64,000 nt of DNA from Rhodoplanes serenus (lineage in GTDB: Bacteria; Pseudomonadota; Alphaproteobacteria; Rhizobiales; Xanthobacteraceae), in the NCBI GenBank assembly GCA_009720755.1, contig WNKV01000014.1, positions 45,001 to 109,000 of the forward strand, given 5' to 3'. The translations under genes and the position numbers were made by a program. Each line of letters opens with the position of its first letter. Within the stretch, counting starts at the first letter, position 1. A model generated the notes under the pieces. The model made no database searches. It saw only the letters and a program-made list of their open reading frames with translations, and had not been told where the DNA came from. Positions 37,436-46,210 of this stretch are shown one piece after another.

Positions 37436-39283
37436 ATGAGCGGCTTGGTCGCGTGGCTCGGCCTCGCGCCGGACGGCCTGACGGTCGCCGGACGCGCCGG
37501 CACCGACCTGTTGCGGCTCACCACCGAAGCCTTCATCGCCTTCAGCTTCTTCGGCATTTTGTTCGGGCTGGTGTGGGTCGCACGGCAGCGGGCCGATCTG
37601 CGGCGGGAGTACCGCGCCCTGGTCTGGGCCGGCGGCGGATTCCTGCTGGCCTCCGCCCTCGCCCACCTGCTCGGCGCCTTGTCGGCGGTGCTGCCCTGGG
37701 AGGGATTGTTCAATCTCGCCAACGCGGTGGTGGCGGTGCTCGCCTCCGCCACCGTGGTGCTGCTGCTGCCGCTCCTGCCGCAGCTCGCGCGCGCCCCCTC
37801 CACCGCCCAGCTCGCCCAGGCCAACGAGAGCCTGCGGCGCGAGGTCGCCGGCCACGAGGTGACGTTGCGCGAGCTGGAGACGGTGCAGCGCGAGCTGGAA
37901 ACCCGCGTGGTCGAACGCACCCGCGAGCTGTCGACCGTCACGGCGCGGCTGGAGACGGCATTGCGCGGAGCCTATGTGCATGCGTTCTCACAAGATCGTG
38001 ATCTCCGCTACACCTGGGTCTACGATCCCGGCGGCGATGGCGGCGACGGCATGGTGGGCCGCACCGACGAGGAGGTGTTCCCGCCGAGCGAGCGCGACGC
38101 CATCGTGGCGGTGAAGCGCCGGGTGCTGGAGACCGGGCAGTCGGAGACCTGCGAACTGCCGGTGGTCAGCCCGCGCGAGCGGGGGCTGTACGCCGTGCAC
38201 CTCGAGCCGGCCCGCGGTCTCGACGGCGCCATCGCGGGGCTGACCGGGGCCGCCATCGACATCTCGCGGCTGCGCTCGCTGGAGAGCGAGCAGCGCCGCC
38301 TCGCCGACGAGCTGCGCACCGTGCTGCAACGCTACGAGATCGCGCTGCGCGGCTCGCACATGACCCTGTTCACCCAGGACCGCGACCTGCGCTTCACCTC
38401 GATCAGCAATCCGCTGTTCGGGCGCGAGGTCGTCGACATCGTCGGCCGCACCGACACCGAGATCCTGCCGGCCGAGAGCGTCGCCCAGTTCGGCACCCTG
38501 GCACGGGCGGCGCTCGCCACCGGCAAGGCCCAGGGCGGCGAGGTCAGCGTCAAGCACGGCGATACCCGCTGGTACGAGCTGCATGTCGAGCCGCTGCTCG
38601 ATTCCGCCGGCGCCGTCATCGGGGTGGCCTGCGCGCTGTTCGACGTCACCGAGCGCAAGACCGGGGAGAGCCATCTGCGCCTCCTGATGCGCGAGCTGAC
38701 CCACCGCTCCAAGAACCTGCTCGCCGTGATCCAGGCGATGGCGCGCCAGACCGCCCGCCACTCCGGCAGCATCGAGTCGTTCCTGGATGCCTTCGGGGCG
38801 CGCCTCCAGGCGCTCGCCACCTCGCACGACCTGCTGGTCCAGGAGGGCTGGTACGGCGCCTCGCTCGGCGACCTGACCCGCCGTCAGCTCGCCAAGTATC
38901 TCGACGGCGCCGCCGCCCGCGTCTCGGTCGACGGGCCGCCCATCCACCTCAAGCCGGCCGCCGCCCAGAGCTACGGCCTCGCCCTGCACGAGCTCGCCGT
39001 CAACGCCGAGCGTTACGGCGCCCTCTCGGTGCCGGACGGACGGGTGGCGATCGCCTGGAGCCTGAAGCCGGCGGAGGCCGGCGGCGAGGAGGCGATCGAG
39101 ATCCTGTGGTCGGAGTCCGGCGGCCCCGACGTCGCCGCCCCCGAGAGCCGCGGCTTCGGCACCTTGGTGGTCGAGAAGAACCTGGCCCGCGCCCTCGACG
39201 CCGAGGTGGTGCTGAGCTTCGATCCGGGCGGTGTGCGCTGCCGCATGGTGATTCCGGCCTCGCATCTGCTGGCCGCCCGCTGA
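37436..39283 (+). CDS. HWE-family histidine kinase with membrane anchor and two PAS domains
   Basis: 615 residues. Three N-terminal helices (about 25-118) are followed by a coiled coil (125-175), two PAS-like domains (about 175-280 and 300-405, the second QDRDLRFTSISNPLFGREVVDIVGRTD), and an HWE kinase core. The phospho-acceptor His (about 423) lies in ELTHRSKNLLAVIQAMARQTAR. The N-box is HELAVNAERYGAL and the W-S-E of ILWSESGG gives the family its name. HWE and HisKA_2 kinases are the known PhyR kinases, and the position two genes from phyR supports that role. Start ATG 37436 is chosen; the frame is open upstream but runs through the sRNA region. Confidence 0.9.
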   Translation: MSGLVAWLGLAPDGLTVAGRAGTDLLRLTTEAFIAFSFFGILFGLVWVARQRADLRREYRALVWAGGGFLLASALAHLLGALSAVLPWEGLFNLANAVVAVLASATVVLLLPLLPQLARAPSTAQLAQANESLRREVAGHEVTLRELETVQRELETRVVERTRELSTVTARLETALRGAYVHAFSQDRDLRYTWVYDPGGDGGDGMVGRTDEEVFPPSERDAIVAVKRRVLETGQSETCELPVVSPRERGLYAVHLEPARGLDGAIAGLTGAAIDISRLRSLESEQRRLADELRTVLQRYEIALRGSHMTLFTQDRDLRFTSISNPLFGREVVDIVGRTDTEILPAESVAQFGTLARAALATGKAQGGEVSVKHGDTRWYELHVEPLLDSAGAVIGVACALFDVTERKTGESHLRLLMRELTHRSKNLLAVIQAMARQTARHSGSIESFLDAFGARLQALATSHDLLVQEGWYGASLGDLTRRQLAKYLDGAAARVSVDGPPIHLKPAAAQSYGLALHELAVNAERYGALSVPDGRVAIAWSLKPAEAGGEEAIEILWSESGGPDVAAPESRGFGTLVVEKNLARALDAEVVLSFDPGGVRCRMVIPASHLLAAR

Positions 39284-39358
39284 GCCGGCGCCCCCACCCT
39301 CGCCCTCCGCTCCGCCGCCCAGAACGCGAATCGGCCGTGAACCTCACGGGGCCGTGAA

Positions 39359-39383
39359 GGAACAAACTGATTAACAGACTGTT
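39359..39383 (+). promoter_or_regulatory. Candidate EcfG-type promoter
   Basis: GGAAC 39359-39363, 16 nt, TGTT 39380-39383, with the downstream gene starting at 39450. The first base of the minus-10 element is less usual than C or G. Confidence 0.5.
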
Positions 39384-39449
39384 ATCAGCTCGGACCGTCC
39401 GGGGGCGGTCTGTTCGCACGGGGCCTTCTCGGCATATTGGACCGATCCG

Positions 39450-40049
39450 ATGTGCAAGACCAAGATCTTGTCTGCCATGGGCGTTTCCGCGCTGGTCGCG
39501 TGGGCGGTCGTGACGATCGGAGGGGAGCCGGTGTTCGGCGGCACCGAGCGCGCCATGGCGGATCGCACCGCCTCGCTGGCCGCGCCGGTGGACCGCGCAC
39601 GGAAAAGTGATCGCCTGCCGGACGCCGCCACCGAGCGGCCCGAGGCCCGCGTCATCTCCACCGTCGAGGTGATCGGCATCCGCGACGCCGCCATCGTGTA
39701 TCGCGATCGCGACGGCCGCGTGCTGTATCGCAGCGATCCGCTGACCAACGCCACCGTCGTCACCAAGGGCGTGGTGCTGCCCGCCGTGACGGTGCGTGAG
39801 ACGCCGGCGAGCGCCGTGCGTCCGGTCGCCACCGACGCCATTCCGCCCAAGCCGGCGCTGCCCAACCAGCCGTCCGTCAACTCGCGCGACCTGCCGGCGA
39901 AGCCGGCGAGCGCCCCGGCCGGACGGCCGCGCATTCCGGAAGGCTGCGATCCCGCCGCGAGCCCGATCGCCTCGCCGCAGCTCTCGCACATCCTGAGCAA
40001 GTGCCTGGTCGAGGCGCCGACGCCGACCAAGCTCGCCGCCCTGATGTGA
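39450..40049 (+). CDS. Unknown exported protein, candidate GSR member
   Basis: 199 residues, not recognised. A hydrophobic N-terminal segment (ILSAMGVSALVAWAVVTIGG) suggests a signal peptide or anchor. The middle part holds VEVIGIRDAAIVYRDRDGRVLYRSDP, which looks like a small folded beta unit. A Pro/Ala-rich linker then leads to a C-terminal motif with two cysteines, PEGCDPAASPIASP and ILSKCLVEA, which could form a disulfide. It lies behind an EcfG-like box and ahead of a strong terminator, so it is a single-gene unit inside the stress cluster. Confidence 0.7.
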   Translation: MCKTKILSAMGVSALVAWAVVTIGGEPVFGGTERAMADRTASLAAPVDRARKSDRLPDAATERPEARVISTVEVIGIRDAAIVYRDRDGRVLYRSDPLTNATVVTKGVVLPAVTVRETPASAVRPVATDAIPPKPALPNQPSVNSRDLPAKPASAPAGRPRIPEGCDPAASPIASPQLSHILSKCLVEAPTPTKLAALM

Positions 40050-40104
40050 GCTGCGACCGATGTGAGCTGCGCGACGCGAACGATCTGATCACGAACCTGT
40101 GACG

Positions 40105-40129
40105 ACAGCCGGGCCTCGCCCGGCTGTTT
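40105..40129 (+). terminator. Intrinsic terminator
   Basis: Perfect 10-bp stem (40105-40114 with 40118-40127), 3-nt loop, then TTTG. Ends the transcript of the unknown exported protein gene. Confidence 0.8.
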
Positions 40130-40235
40130 GCGTTTGCGCTACCGACAGACGCCGCGCGGCGACAACACGATCTGATCGGATCGGTGAGCCTCCGATCCCC
40201 GAGTGATCGACTCGCCGTCGGTAGGGGGCGCGGGG

Positions 40236-40370
40236 TTGTCCCGGCCATCCACGTCATTGTTGCTGCTCGGCCTGATAATGCCCGGCACGAGGCATGTGCT
40301 CGGGCCGGCCGAAGGCCGGACCCGAGTGCCGGGCCTGACGAGTCGGCATCAGCGGCCATCGGCATGGGAT
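40236..40370 (+). repeat. Dispersed intergenic repeat, copy A
   Basis: Contains TTGTCCCGGCCATCCACG, TGTTGCTGCTCGG, TGCCCGGCAC and GGCATCAGCGGCCAT in that order. The same blocks recur in inverted orientation at 45011-45115. Copy A has an extra GC-rich dyad in the middle. Together with the terminator and the promoter of the next gene it fills the 582-bp gap 40050-40631; no gene is seen there. Confidence 0.75.
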
Positions 40371-40560
40371 GACGAGCTGATCAGCCGGGTCTCATGCGAC
40401 GATCCGCGTGCAAGCCTGCGACAGCCTTCTCCAACGGCCTTCTCACAGGGGCTTTTCCGCGGGCCTCGCCGACTGCTCTCACGCGGCAGCTCGCGGCGTG
40501 ATCACATCGCGATGTCTCGGATCAGATTCACGTTTGCTTAATTTTCATCGTTAACAACAC

Positions 40561-40585
40561 GGAACTCTTTCCCCGATTCGCGGTT
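40561..40585 (+). promoter_or_regulatory. EcfG-type promoter of the L,D-transpeptidase gene
   Basis: GGAAC 40561-40565, 16 nt, GGTT 40582-40585. The predicted start gives a leader of about 40 nt before ATG 40632. Confidence 0.7.
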
Positions 40586-40631
40586 GTAGATGCGGCAGTC
40601 GATCTGCCGGGGATATTTCGGGGAGGGTGAC

Positions 40632-41450
40632 ATGGCTCGCAGCGCGAAGCTTCATCTCGTCGTCGGCGCCGTTGCGGCGATGATCGCCGGCACGACGTTC
40701 ACCCCCGCCAAGGCCGACCCGCTCGCCCTGTTCGCACCGGACGGCTACCGCACCTCGCGCATCGACCCCTACATCAGCGACGAGCGCATCCGCCTCGACC
40801 AGGCGGACGAGACCCGCACGGTCACGCCGGCGCATCTGCGCCGCCAGGTCGTCGCCTATGGCGGTTCGGAAGCGCCCGGCACCATCGTGGTCGACACGCC
40901 CAACACCTATCTCTATCTGGTGCTCGGCGGCGGCAAGGCGATGCGCTACGGCATCGGCGTCGGTCGCGAGGGCTTCACCTGGTCGGGCGTCGAGCAGATC
41001 ACCCGGATGAGCGAGTGGCCGGACTGGACCCCGCCGTCCGAGATGCTCCAGCGCCAGCCCTATCTGCCGCGCTTCATGGCCGGCGGCCCGGGCAACCCGA
41101 TGGGCGCCCGCGCCATGTATCTCGGCAACACGGTCTATCGCATCCACGGCACCAACGATCCGTCGACCATCGGCAAGCGGGTGTCGTCCGGCTGCATCCG
41201 CCTCGCCAACGAGGACGTGATGGACCTCTATGCCCGGGTGAAGCCCGGCGCCACCGTGGTGGTTCTGCCGATGAACGGCCGCCGCACCGTGGGCGCGCCG
41301 TCGCGGCCCGCCGCCGCGAAGCCCACTGCCGCCAAGCCGGTCGCCGCCAAGCCGGTCGCAGCCCAGCCGGCGAGCCCGGCTCCGGCCATCGCTGTGCCGG
41401 CCACTCCGGCCCGCACCGCCGACAGCCTGACCGGCCCGCGCACCAACTGA
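40632..41450 (+). CDS. L,D-transpeptidase (YkuD family)
   Basis: 272 residues. A signal peptide (residues 1-30) is followed by a YkuD catalytic domain (about 85-215). The active-site segment HGTNDPSTIGKRVSSGCIRLANEDVMDLY has the conserved His and the nucleophilic Cys in S-S-G-C-I-R-L. The enzyme forms 3-3 cross-links in peptidoglycan or attaches proteins to it. The C-terminal 50 residues are Ala/Pro/Lys-rich. SD GGGAGGGTGA supports ATG 40632. The EcfG-type box upstream points to induction under general stress, which fits cell-wall reinforcement. Confidence 0.93.
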   Translation: MARSAKLHLVVGAVAAMIAGTTFTPAKADPLALFAPDGYRTSRIDPYISDERIRLDQADETRTVTPAHLRRQVVAYGGSEAPGTIVVDTPNTYLYLVLGGGKAMRYGIGVGREGFTWSGVEQITRMSEWPDWTPPSEMLQRQPYLPRFMAGGPGNPMGARAMYLGNTVYRIHGTNDPSTIGKRVSSGCIRLANEDVMDLYARVKPGATVVVLPMNGRRTVGAPSRPAAAKPTAAKPVAAKPVAAQPASPAPAIAVPATPARTADSLTGPRTN

Positions 41451-41458
41451 GTGCCCCA

Positions 41459-41526
41459 GGCGGGGTCTGCCGACCCCGCCACCCGCCTCCCCTCTCCCTC
41501 GCCGCCATGGCGAGAGACCGGGGAGG
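41459..41526. repeat. Two consecutive inverted repeats after the L,D-transpeptidase gene
   Basis: The first is a 9-bp stem (41459-41467 with 41472-41480). The second pairs CCTCCCC (41486-41492) with GGGGAGG (41520-41526) around an inner CTCGCC/GGCGAG dyad. Neither has a T-run, so intrinsic termination is doubtful; they may belong to a dispersed repeat family. Confidence 0.45.
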
Positions 41527-41703
41527 CCAGCGCCTCGCGTCTCAATGCCTCGCGCGAGGGACGCCGCAGGATCAGGCGACGAGTTCGGCCCGACGTGAGT
41601 GACCCGAGTGGGTTCGACGAGCCGCCGAGGGCAGCCGTCGACCGCCTCCGACGCAGCCGGTGCCCGCTCCGAGAATGTCCACACCAGGCCGCCCGCGCCC
41701 GCG

Positions 41704-42507
41704 ATGACCACCACCACATCCCACAATCATCGCACCCCGCACCGCCGCTCGGCGCGCGTGCTGCTGATCGTCGCCGCCGCGTTGCTGATCACCGACGCCG
41801 GCCCCGGTGCTGCCCAGACCGCCGCCCAGACCGCGTCCTGGTCGAGCCGGCCGGCACCCGCCTCCGCGCCCGTGCGGCCGGCCGGCGACCTGTTCTCGAC
41901 GCTGTTCGGGGCCTTCGCGCCGCCGGCCGCAGCGCCGTCCCCTGCCCGCACCGTGCCGGTGATGGCCTATGGACCGTCCGGCTTGCCTGTGGATCGCGAC
42001 GCACCGGCCGCCCCGATGCTCGTCCCCGATGCCGCGCCGGCCCAGGCGGCCTATTGCGTTCGGCTGTGCGACGGCCGCTTCTTCCCGCTCAGCCCGGCCG
42101 CCGCGGTGACGCCGGCCAAGCTGTGCGGAGCGTTGTGCCCGGCGAGCCGCACCAAGGTGTTCGAAGGTCCCGGCATCGATCAGGCGATGGCCACCGACGG
42201 CAGCCGCTACGCGGCGCTGCCGACCGCCCATCTGTATCGCCGCGAGCTGGTCGGCGGCTGCACCTGCAACGGCCGGGACGCCTTCGGGCTGGCGAAGATC
42301 GATCTCGCGGCCGACCCGACGCTGCGGGCCGGCGACGTGGTGGCCACTGGCGACGGCTTCAAGGTCTTCCGCGGCGCCGCCGGCAGCCGGCACCGCACCG
42401 CCGACTTCACGCCGGTGCGGCGCTCGCCGCTGGTCGCCGACGATATCCGCCACCGCCTGCGCACCCTGCGCATCGCCCGCGACACCGGCGCCGCCCGGCG
42501 GCTCTGA
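41704..42507 (+). CDS. DUF2865 family exported protein
   Basis: 267 residues. The start ATG 41704 gives a basic N-terminus and a signal peptide (VLLIVAAALLITDAGPGAAQ). The conserved part is YCVRLCDGRFFPLSP, then KLCGALCPASRTKVFEGPGIDQAMATDGSRYAALPTAHLYR and GGCTCNG, the cysteine-rich DUF2865 pattern typical of Rhizobiales. Function unknown; extracytoplasmic disulfides are likely. It converges with the ABC exporter gene. Confidence 0.82.
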   Translation: MTTTTSHNHRTPHRRSARVLLIVAAALLITDAGPGAAQTAAQTASWSSRPAPASAPVRPAGDLFSTLFGAFAPPAAAPSPARTVPVMAYGPSGLPVDRDAPAAPMLVPDAAPAQAAYCVRLCDGRFFPLSPAAAVTPAKLCGALCPASRTKVFEGPGIDQAMATDGSRYAALPTAHLYRRELVGGCTCNGRDAFGLAKIDLAADPTLRAGDVVATGDGFKVFRGAAGSRHRTADFTPVRRSPLVADDIRHRLRTLRIARDTGAARRL

Positions 42508-42562
42508 TCTCGCCGGCGGTTTCCGGCAGCGGCGGCCGCCATCCGCGTGGCCGAACGGTCGC

Positions 42563-44395
42563 TCACACCACCGGCATCGGCTCCGGCGACGTGTCGAACT
42601 GGAGGCGGGCCAGGCGGGCATAGAGGCCGCCCTGCTGCACCAGGCTGTCGTGGGTGCCCTCCTCGACGATGCGACCCTGGTCCATCACCAGGATGCGGTC
42701 GCAGGACAACACCGTCGCCAGCCGGTGGGCGATCACGAGGGTCGTGCGGCCCTGCATCAGGCGGGCGAGCGCCGTCTTCACCAGCGTCTCGTTCTCGGCG
42801 TCGAGCGACGAGGTCGCCTCGTCGAGCAGCAGGAGCGGCGCCTCGCGCAGGATGGCGCGCGCGATGGCGAGCCGCTGGCGCTCGCCGCCCGACAGCAGCA
42901 CGCCGCGCTCGCCCACCGGCGTGTCCATGCCCTGCGGCAGCCGGGCGATGAACTCCGAGGCGGCGGCCAGCTCGGCCGCACGGGCGACGTCGGCGTCGCT
43001 GGCGTCGGGCCGGCCGAAGCGGATGTTCTCGGCGACGCTCGCTCCGAACACCGCGGCATCCTGCGGCACCAGCGCGATGCGCGAGCGCACGGCGCGCGGA
43101 TCGGCCTCGGCGAGGCGCACGCCGTCGAAGCGCACGGCGCCGCTGTCGGGATCGTAGAAGCGCAGCATCAGGTGAAAGAGCGTGCTCTTGCCGGCCCCCG
43201 AGGGACCGACGATCGCCACCTTCTCGCCGGCCCGCGCCGTGAACGACACGCCGTCGAGCGCCGCCACCTCGGGCCGGGTCGGATAATGGAAGCGCACCGC
43301 CTCGAAGGCGACCTCGCCGCGCGACTTGACCGGCAGCGGCACCGGGTTGGCCGGCACCTCGATGTCGGGCTCGATGGCGAGCAGCTCGTTCAGCCGCTCG
43401 GCAGCGCCGGCCGCCTGCGAGATCTCGCCCCACACCTGCGACAGCTCGCCGAGCGCCCCGGCCGCGAACACCGCGTAGATGACGAACTGGCTCAGCCGCC
43501 CGGCCGTCATCCGCTCGTCGGCGACGTCCTGGGCGCCGACCCACAGGATCACCACGACACTGGCGAACACCATGAAGATGGCGATGCCGGTGAGCCAGGC
43601 GCGCGCCTTGGTGGAGGCCACCGCCGCCGCGAAGGCGCGCTCGACCGCCGCGGCGAAGCGGTGCGTCGCCATCGCCTCGTTGGTGAACGCCTGGAGGGTA
43701 CGGATGGCGCCGATCAGCTCGGCCGCGTAGCCCGAGGCCTCGGCGAGCGTATCTTGCGCCTCGCGCGAGCGGCGCCGCACGATGCGGCCGAAGGCGACCA
43801 GCGGCAGCACGATCACCGGGATGGCGGCGAGCACGAACAGCGACAGGCGCGGGCTGGTCACCACCATCATCAGGGTGGAGCCGAGGAACAGCAGCAGGTT
43901 GCGCAGCGTGATCGACACCGAGGCGCCGACCGCCGACTTGAGCTGGGTGGCGTCGCCGGAGAGCCGCGAGATCAGCTCGCCGCTCTTGGCGCTGTCGAAG
44001 AAGCCGGCCGACAGCGCCGTCAGGTGCTCGAACACGCGGGTGCGCAGGTCGGAGACGATGCGCTCGCCGAGCGTGGTGACCAGGTAGTAGCGCAGCGCGC
44101 TCGCCGCGGCGAGCACCCCGGCGACGATCAGAAGCACCGTGAAGTACTGGTGGATCAGCCCGGCAGCGTCCTGGGTGAAGCCGACATCGATCATGCGGCG
44201 GACCGCGACCGGCAGCACCAGGGTGGCGAGCGAGGCGGTCACCAGGGCGATCAACGCCGCCAGCGCGCGACCCTTGTAGCGCATCACATAGGGCACGACC
44301 GCGAGAAGCGGCCGGATGTCACGGCGGCCGGCGGTGACCTCGCCAGACTGCGGCCCGGTCGATCCGAGCCCGCGCCCTCCGCTGTCCAGATTCAT
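42563..44395 (-). CDS. ABC transporter, MsbA-like fused permease and ATPase
   Basis: 610 residues. Six-helix permease domain (about 30-330) is followed by a nucleotide-binding domain: Walker A VGPSGAGKST, Q-loop VPQDAAVFG, signature LLSGGERQRLA, Walker B PLLLLDEATSSLD and H-loop IAHRL. A half-transporter that works as a homodimer; this branch resembles lipid A/multidrug exporters. ATG 44395 starts the conserved protein; the frame extends upstream through arginine-rich, unsupported sequence. Substrate is not predictable from context. Confidence 0.92.
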   Translation of the reverse strand: MNLDSGGRGLGSTGPQSGEVTAGRRDIRPLLAVVPYVMRYKGRALAALIALVTASLATLVLPVAVRRMIDVGFTQDAAGLIHQYFTVLLIVAGVLAAASALRYYLVTTLGERIVSDLRTRVFEHLTALSAGFFDSAKSGELISRLSGDATQLKSAVGASVSITLRNLLLFLGSTLMMVVTSPRLSLFVLAAIPVIVLPLVAFGRIVRRRSREAQDTLAEASGYAAELIGAIRTLQAFTNEAMATHRFAAAVERAFAAAVASTKARAWLTGIAIFMVFASVVVILWVGAQDVADERMTAGRLSQFVIYAVFAAGALGELSQVWGEISQAAGAAERLNELLAIEPDIEVPANPVPLPVKSRGEVAFEAVRFHYPTRPEVAALDGVSFTARAGEKVAIVGPSGAGKSTLFHLMLRFYDPDSGAVRFDGVRLAEADPRAVRSRIALVPQDAAVFGASVAENIRFGRPDASDADVARAAELAAASEFIARLPQGMDTPVGERGVLLSGGERQRLAIARAILREAPLLLLDEATSSLDAENETLVKTALARLMQGRTTLVIAHRLATVLSCDRILVMDQGRIVEEGTHDSLVQQGGLYARLARLQFDTSPEPMPVV

Positions 44396-44655
44396 GGATG
44401 ATCTCGCTCGACGTCCACTGATGAGGCGAGAGCGAGCCCGCGCGCCGGAGAGACGCCGACGGGCTCGCCGCGCGGCGGACAATGCCTCGCCGTGTGGCCG
44501 GTGACAATGCGGCGGCCGCCTCCGGTGCGGCTTTTTCGAGGACATGGTGGCCGCCTACGGTCGGGCGCGGGCCGGCGACGCCGGCTTGTCTCGCCGCACC
44601 CCCTGGGCTATAGACCCCGCAACCATCGACACAGCGCGACGATCAGGACCGAGCG

Positions 44656-44880
44656 ATGAAGCCCGACATCCACCCCCAGTACCATACCGTCAAGGTCATC
44701 ATGACCGACGGCACCGAGTTCAACACCCGGACGACCTGGGGCCAGGCCGGCGACACGCTGCGTCTCGACATCGACCCGAAGTCGCACCCGGCCTGGACCG
44801 GCGGCTCGCAGCAGCTTCTTGACCGCGGCGGCCGCGTGTCGCGCTTCCAGAAGAAGTTCTCGGGCCTCGGCCTGAAGTAA
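44656..44880 (+). CDS. rpmE: 50S ribosomal protein L31
   Basis: 74 residues. [19 protein letters not shown] and the C-terminal [14 protein letters not shown] are the L31 ends. The four zinc-binding cysteines of the C+ form are absent, so this is the zinc-independent C- form, common in alphaproteobacteria. It lies opposite to and just downstream of the divergent ABC exporter start, and is followed by a terminator. Confidence 0.96.
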   Translation: MKPDIHPQYHTVKVIMTDGTEFNTRTTWGQAGDTLRLDIDPKSHPAWTGGSQQLLDRGGRVSRFQKKFSGLGLK

Positions 44881-44923
44881 TCGCGCCGACGAGCCGCCGC
44901 ACGCGGCATCGCCGATCGGTTCG

Positions 44924-44949
44924 AGGCCGGGCCCGCCGCCCGGCCTTTC
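44924..44949 (+). terminator. Intrinsic terminator of rpmE
   Basis: 9-bp stem (44924-44932 with 44938-44946) with a 5-nt loop, followed by TTCG. The short T-run makes it modest in strength. Confidence 0.65.
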
Positions 44950-45010
44950 GGCGTTTGCTGGCCGAGTGCACCCGAACGGGCCGGCGCGCCGCACACCAGA
45001 TCCCGGTGAT

Positions 45011-45124
45011 CATGCCGAATGGCCGCTGATGCTGACTCCTCATGCCCGGCCTTGTGTGCCGGGCATCCACGACTTTAAGCCGAGCAACAACAAGAACGTG
45101 GATGGCCGGGACAAGCCCGGCCAT
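45011..45124 (-). repeat. Dispersed intergenic repeat, copy B
   Basis: Inverted copy of the element at 40236-40370: the minus strand shows TTGTCCCGGCCATCCACG, TTGTTGCTCGG, TGCCCGGCAC and AGCATCAGCGGCCAT in the same order. Its right edge forms a perfect 9-bp hairpin (45102-45110 with 45116-45124). The 377-bp gap 44881-45257 holds this repeat and a 17-bp sequence (45164-45180) also found inverted at 6918-6934, but no gene. Confidence 0.75.
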
Positions 45125-45257
45125 GACGGAGGATGCAGTCCGAGAGTGCTGCCGTTGGGTCGCGTCATTCCGGGGCGCGGCGACGCCGCGAACCCGGCAA
45201 AGCCGCGAACTGGAATCCAGCGGCAATCGTCGAACGAATGCTCGGCCGGATCTCGGA

Positions 45258-45779
45258 TCAGTCGCCGTCGCGCTCGAAGGCGGCCTTGAGGAGGCCGAGC
45301 TGGCGCTCCAACGGATTGGCGGCCGGAGCCACCTCGGGCAGCGGGGCGTGAATGGTGGCGTCGAGCCGCCGCACCTGATCCTGGAGCTTGAGCGAGCGGT
45401 CGATCAGCTCGACCAGGCGCTCGGGCAGCAGCGCCAGCACGTCGGGATCGGCCGGGTCGGCCATGCCGAGCTTGACCTTGGTCTTCTCCCGGTTGGCCTG
45501 GTCGAGGGACATCTCGCCCTCGTTGACGGCGCGGTGGAGCAGCAGCCAGGAGGCGAGCTGCATCAGCCGCGTGGTCAGCCGCATGCTCTCGGTCGCATAG
45601 GACAGCGCCGACGTGCGCTCCAGGCGCTTGGACTCGCTGCGGCCGGGTCCGTCCAGGTAGGCCGCCGTCTCCTCGACCAGCTTCATGCCGTCGCTGAACA
45701 ACGTCACGAAAGCCTGGGAGGACGCGAGCCTCGCGCCGAACGACACCGGACCCGCCACGATCGGCGAATGGTCGGACAT
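45258..45779 (-). CDS. DUF1465 family protein, RcdA-like cell-cycle adaptor
   Basis: 173 residues, all-helical. The segments FVTLFSDGMKLVEETAAYLDGPGR, LSYATESMRLTTRLMQLASWLLLHRAVNEGEMS and LPERLVELIDRSLKLQDQVRRLDA match the DUF1465/RcdA family. Caulobacter RcdA is an adaptor that helps deliver CtrA and other proteins to ClpXP at the cell pole. The same role here is inferred from family. Start ATG 45779 follows AGAGGGA. Confidence 0.85.
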   Translation of the reverse strand: MSDHSPIVAGPVSFGARLASSQAFVTLFSDGMKLVEETAAYLDGPGRSESKRLERTSALSYATESMRLTTRLMQLASWLLLHRAVNEGEMSLDQANREKTKVKLGMADPADPDVLALLPERLVELIDRSLKLQDQVRRLDATIHAPLPEVAPAANPLERQLGLLKAAFERDGD

Positions 45780-45910
45780 GGCAATCCCTCTGTTCGCGGC
45801 GACTATGGCGCGCGCGGACAGCCGGAGTCCAGCCGGCGGGACTTCGGCCCCCGCCAAGATTTTTCGACATAGTTTCCGTATCGGCGACGTCCGATCGCCC
45901 ACGGAAGGCC

Positions 45911-46003
45911 AAAAAAGGGGCCGCCACGAAGGCGGCCCGAAGTGTCAACAGGGAGGCGTCAAACAGAGTGGACAGGAGCCACTCGATGTCCACGAGGTGG
46001 ACG
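45911..46003 (-). ncRNA. Candidate small RNA with two loops and a strong terminator
   Basis: On the minus strand, after an AT-rich patch with a possible minus-10 TATTAC (46010-46015), come a 6-bp hairpin with loop CUC (45988-45993 with 45997-46002) and a second 6-bp hairpin with a CUCCU-containing loop (45966-45971 with 45979-45984). An unpaired stretch with GCCUCCC follows, then a perfect 8-bp terminator stem (45918-45925 with 45931-45938) and U6. Exposed CUCC motifs are usual in alphaproteobacterial sRNAs that pair with Shine-Dalgarno sites. The alternative is the 3' UTR of the DUF1192 gene. The rest of the gap 45780-46210 shows no gene. Confidence 0.5.
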
Positions 46004-46210
46004 TACACAGTAATATTCGGGAAAGCTTAACGAGCCCTTACCGGCGGGGCCGGCCGGCAGCCCGCGGCCCGCCCGGCGGCGCGGGCCAGACCGGCGCCGA
46101 GCGCAGGACGGATGGCGCCTCGAGCCCCGGTCGGGCGCATCGGCCTCGGGAAATTGGCCTTATGGGGGCATCGGTCCTGGCGGACGGCCGGGTCCGGGCC
46201 GGCGAGCCGG

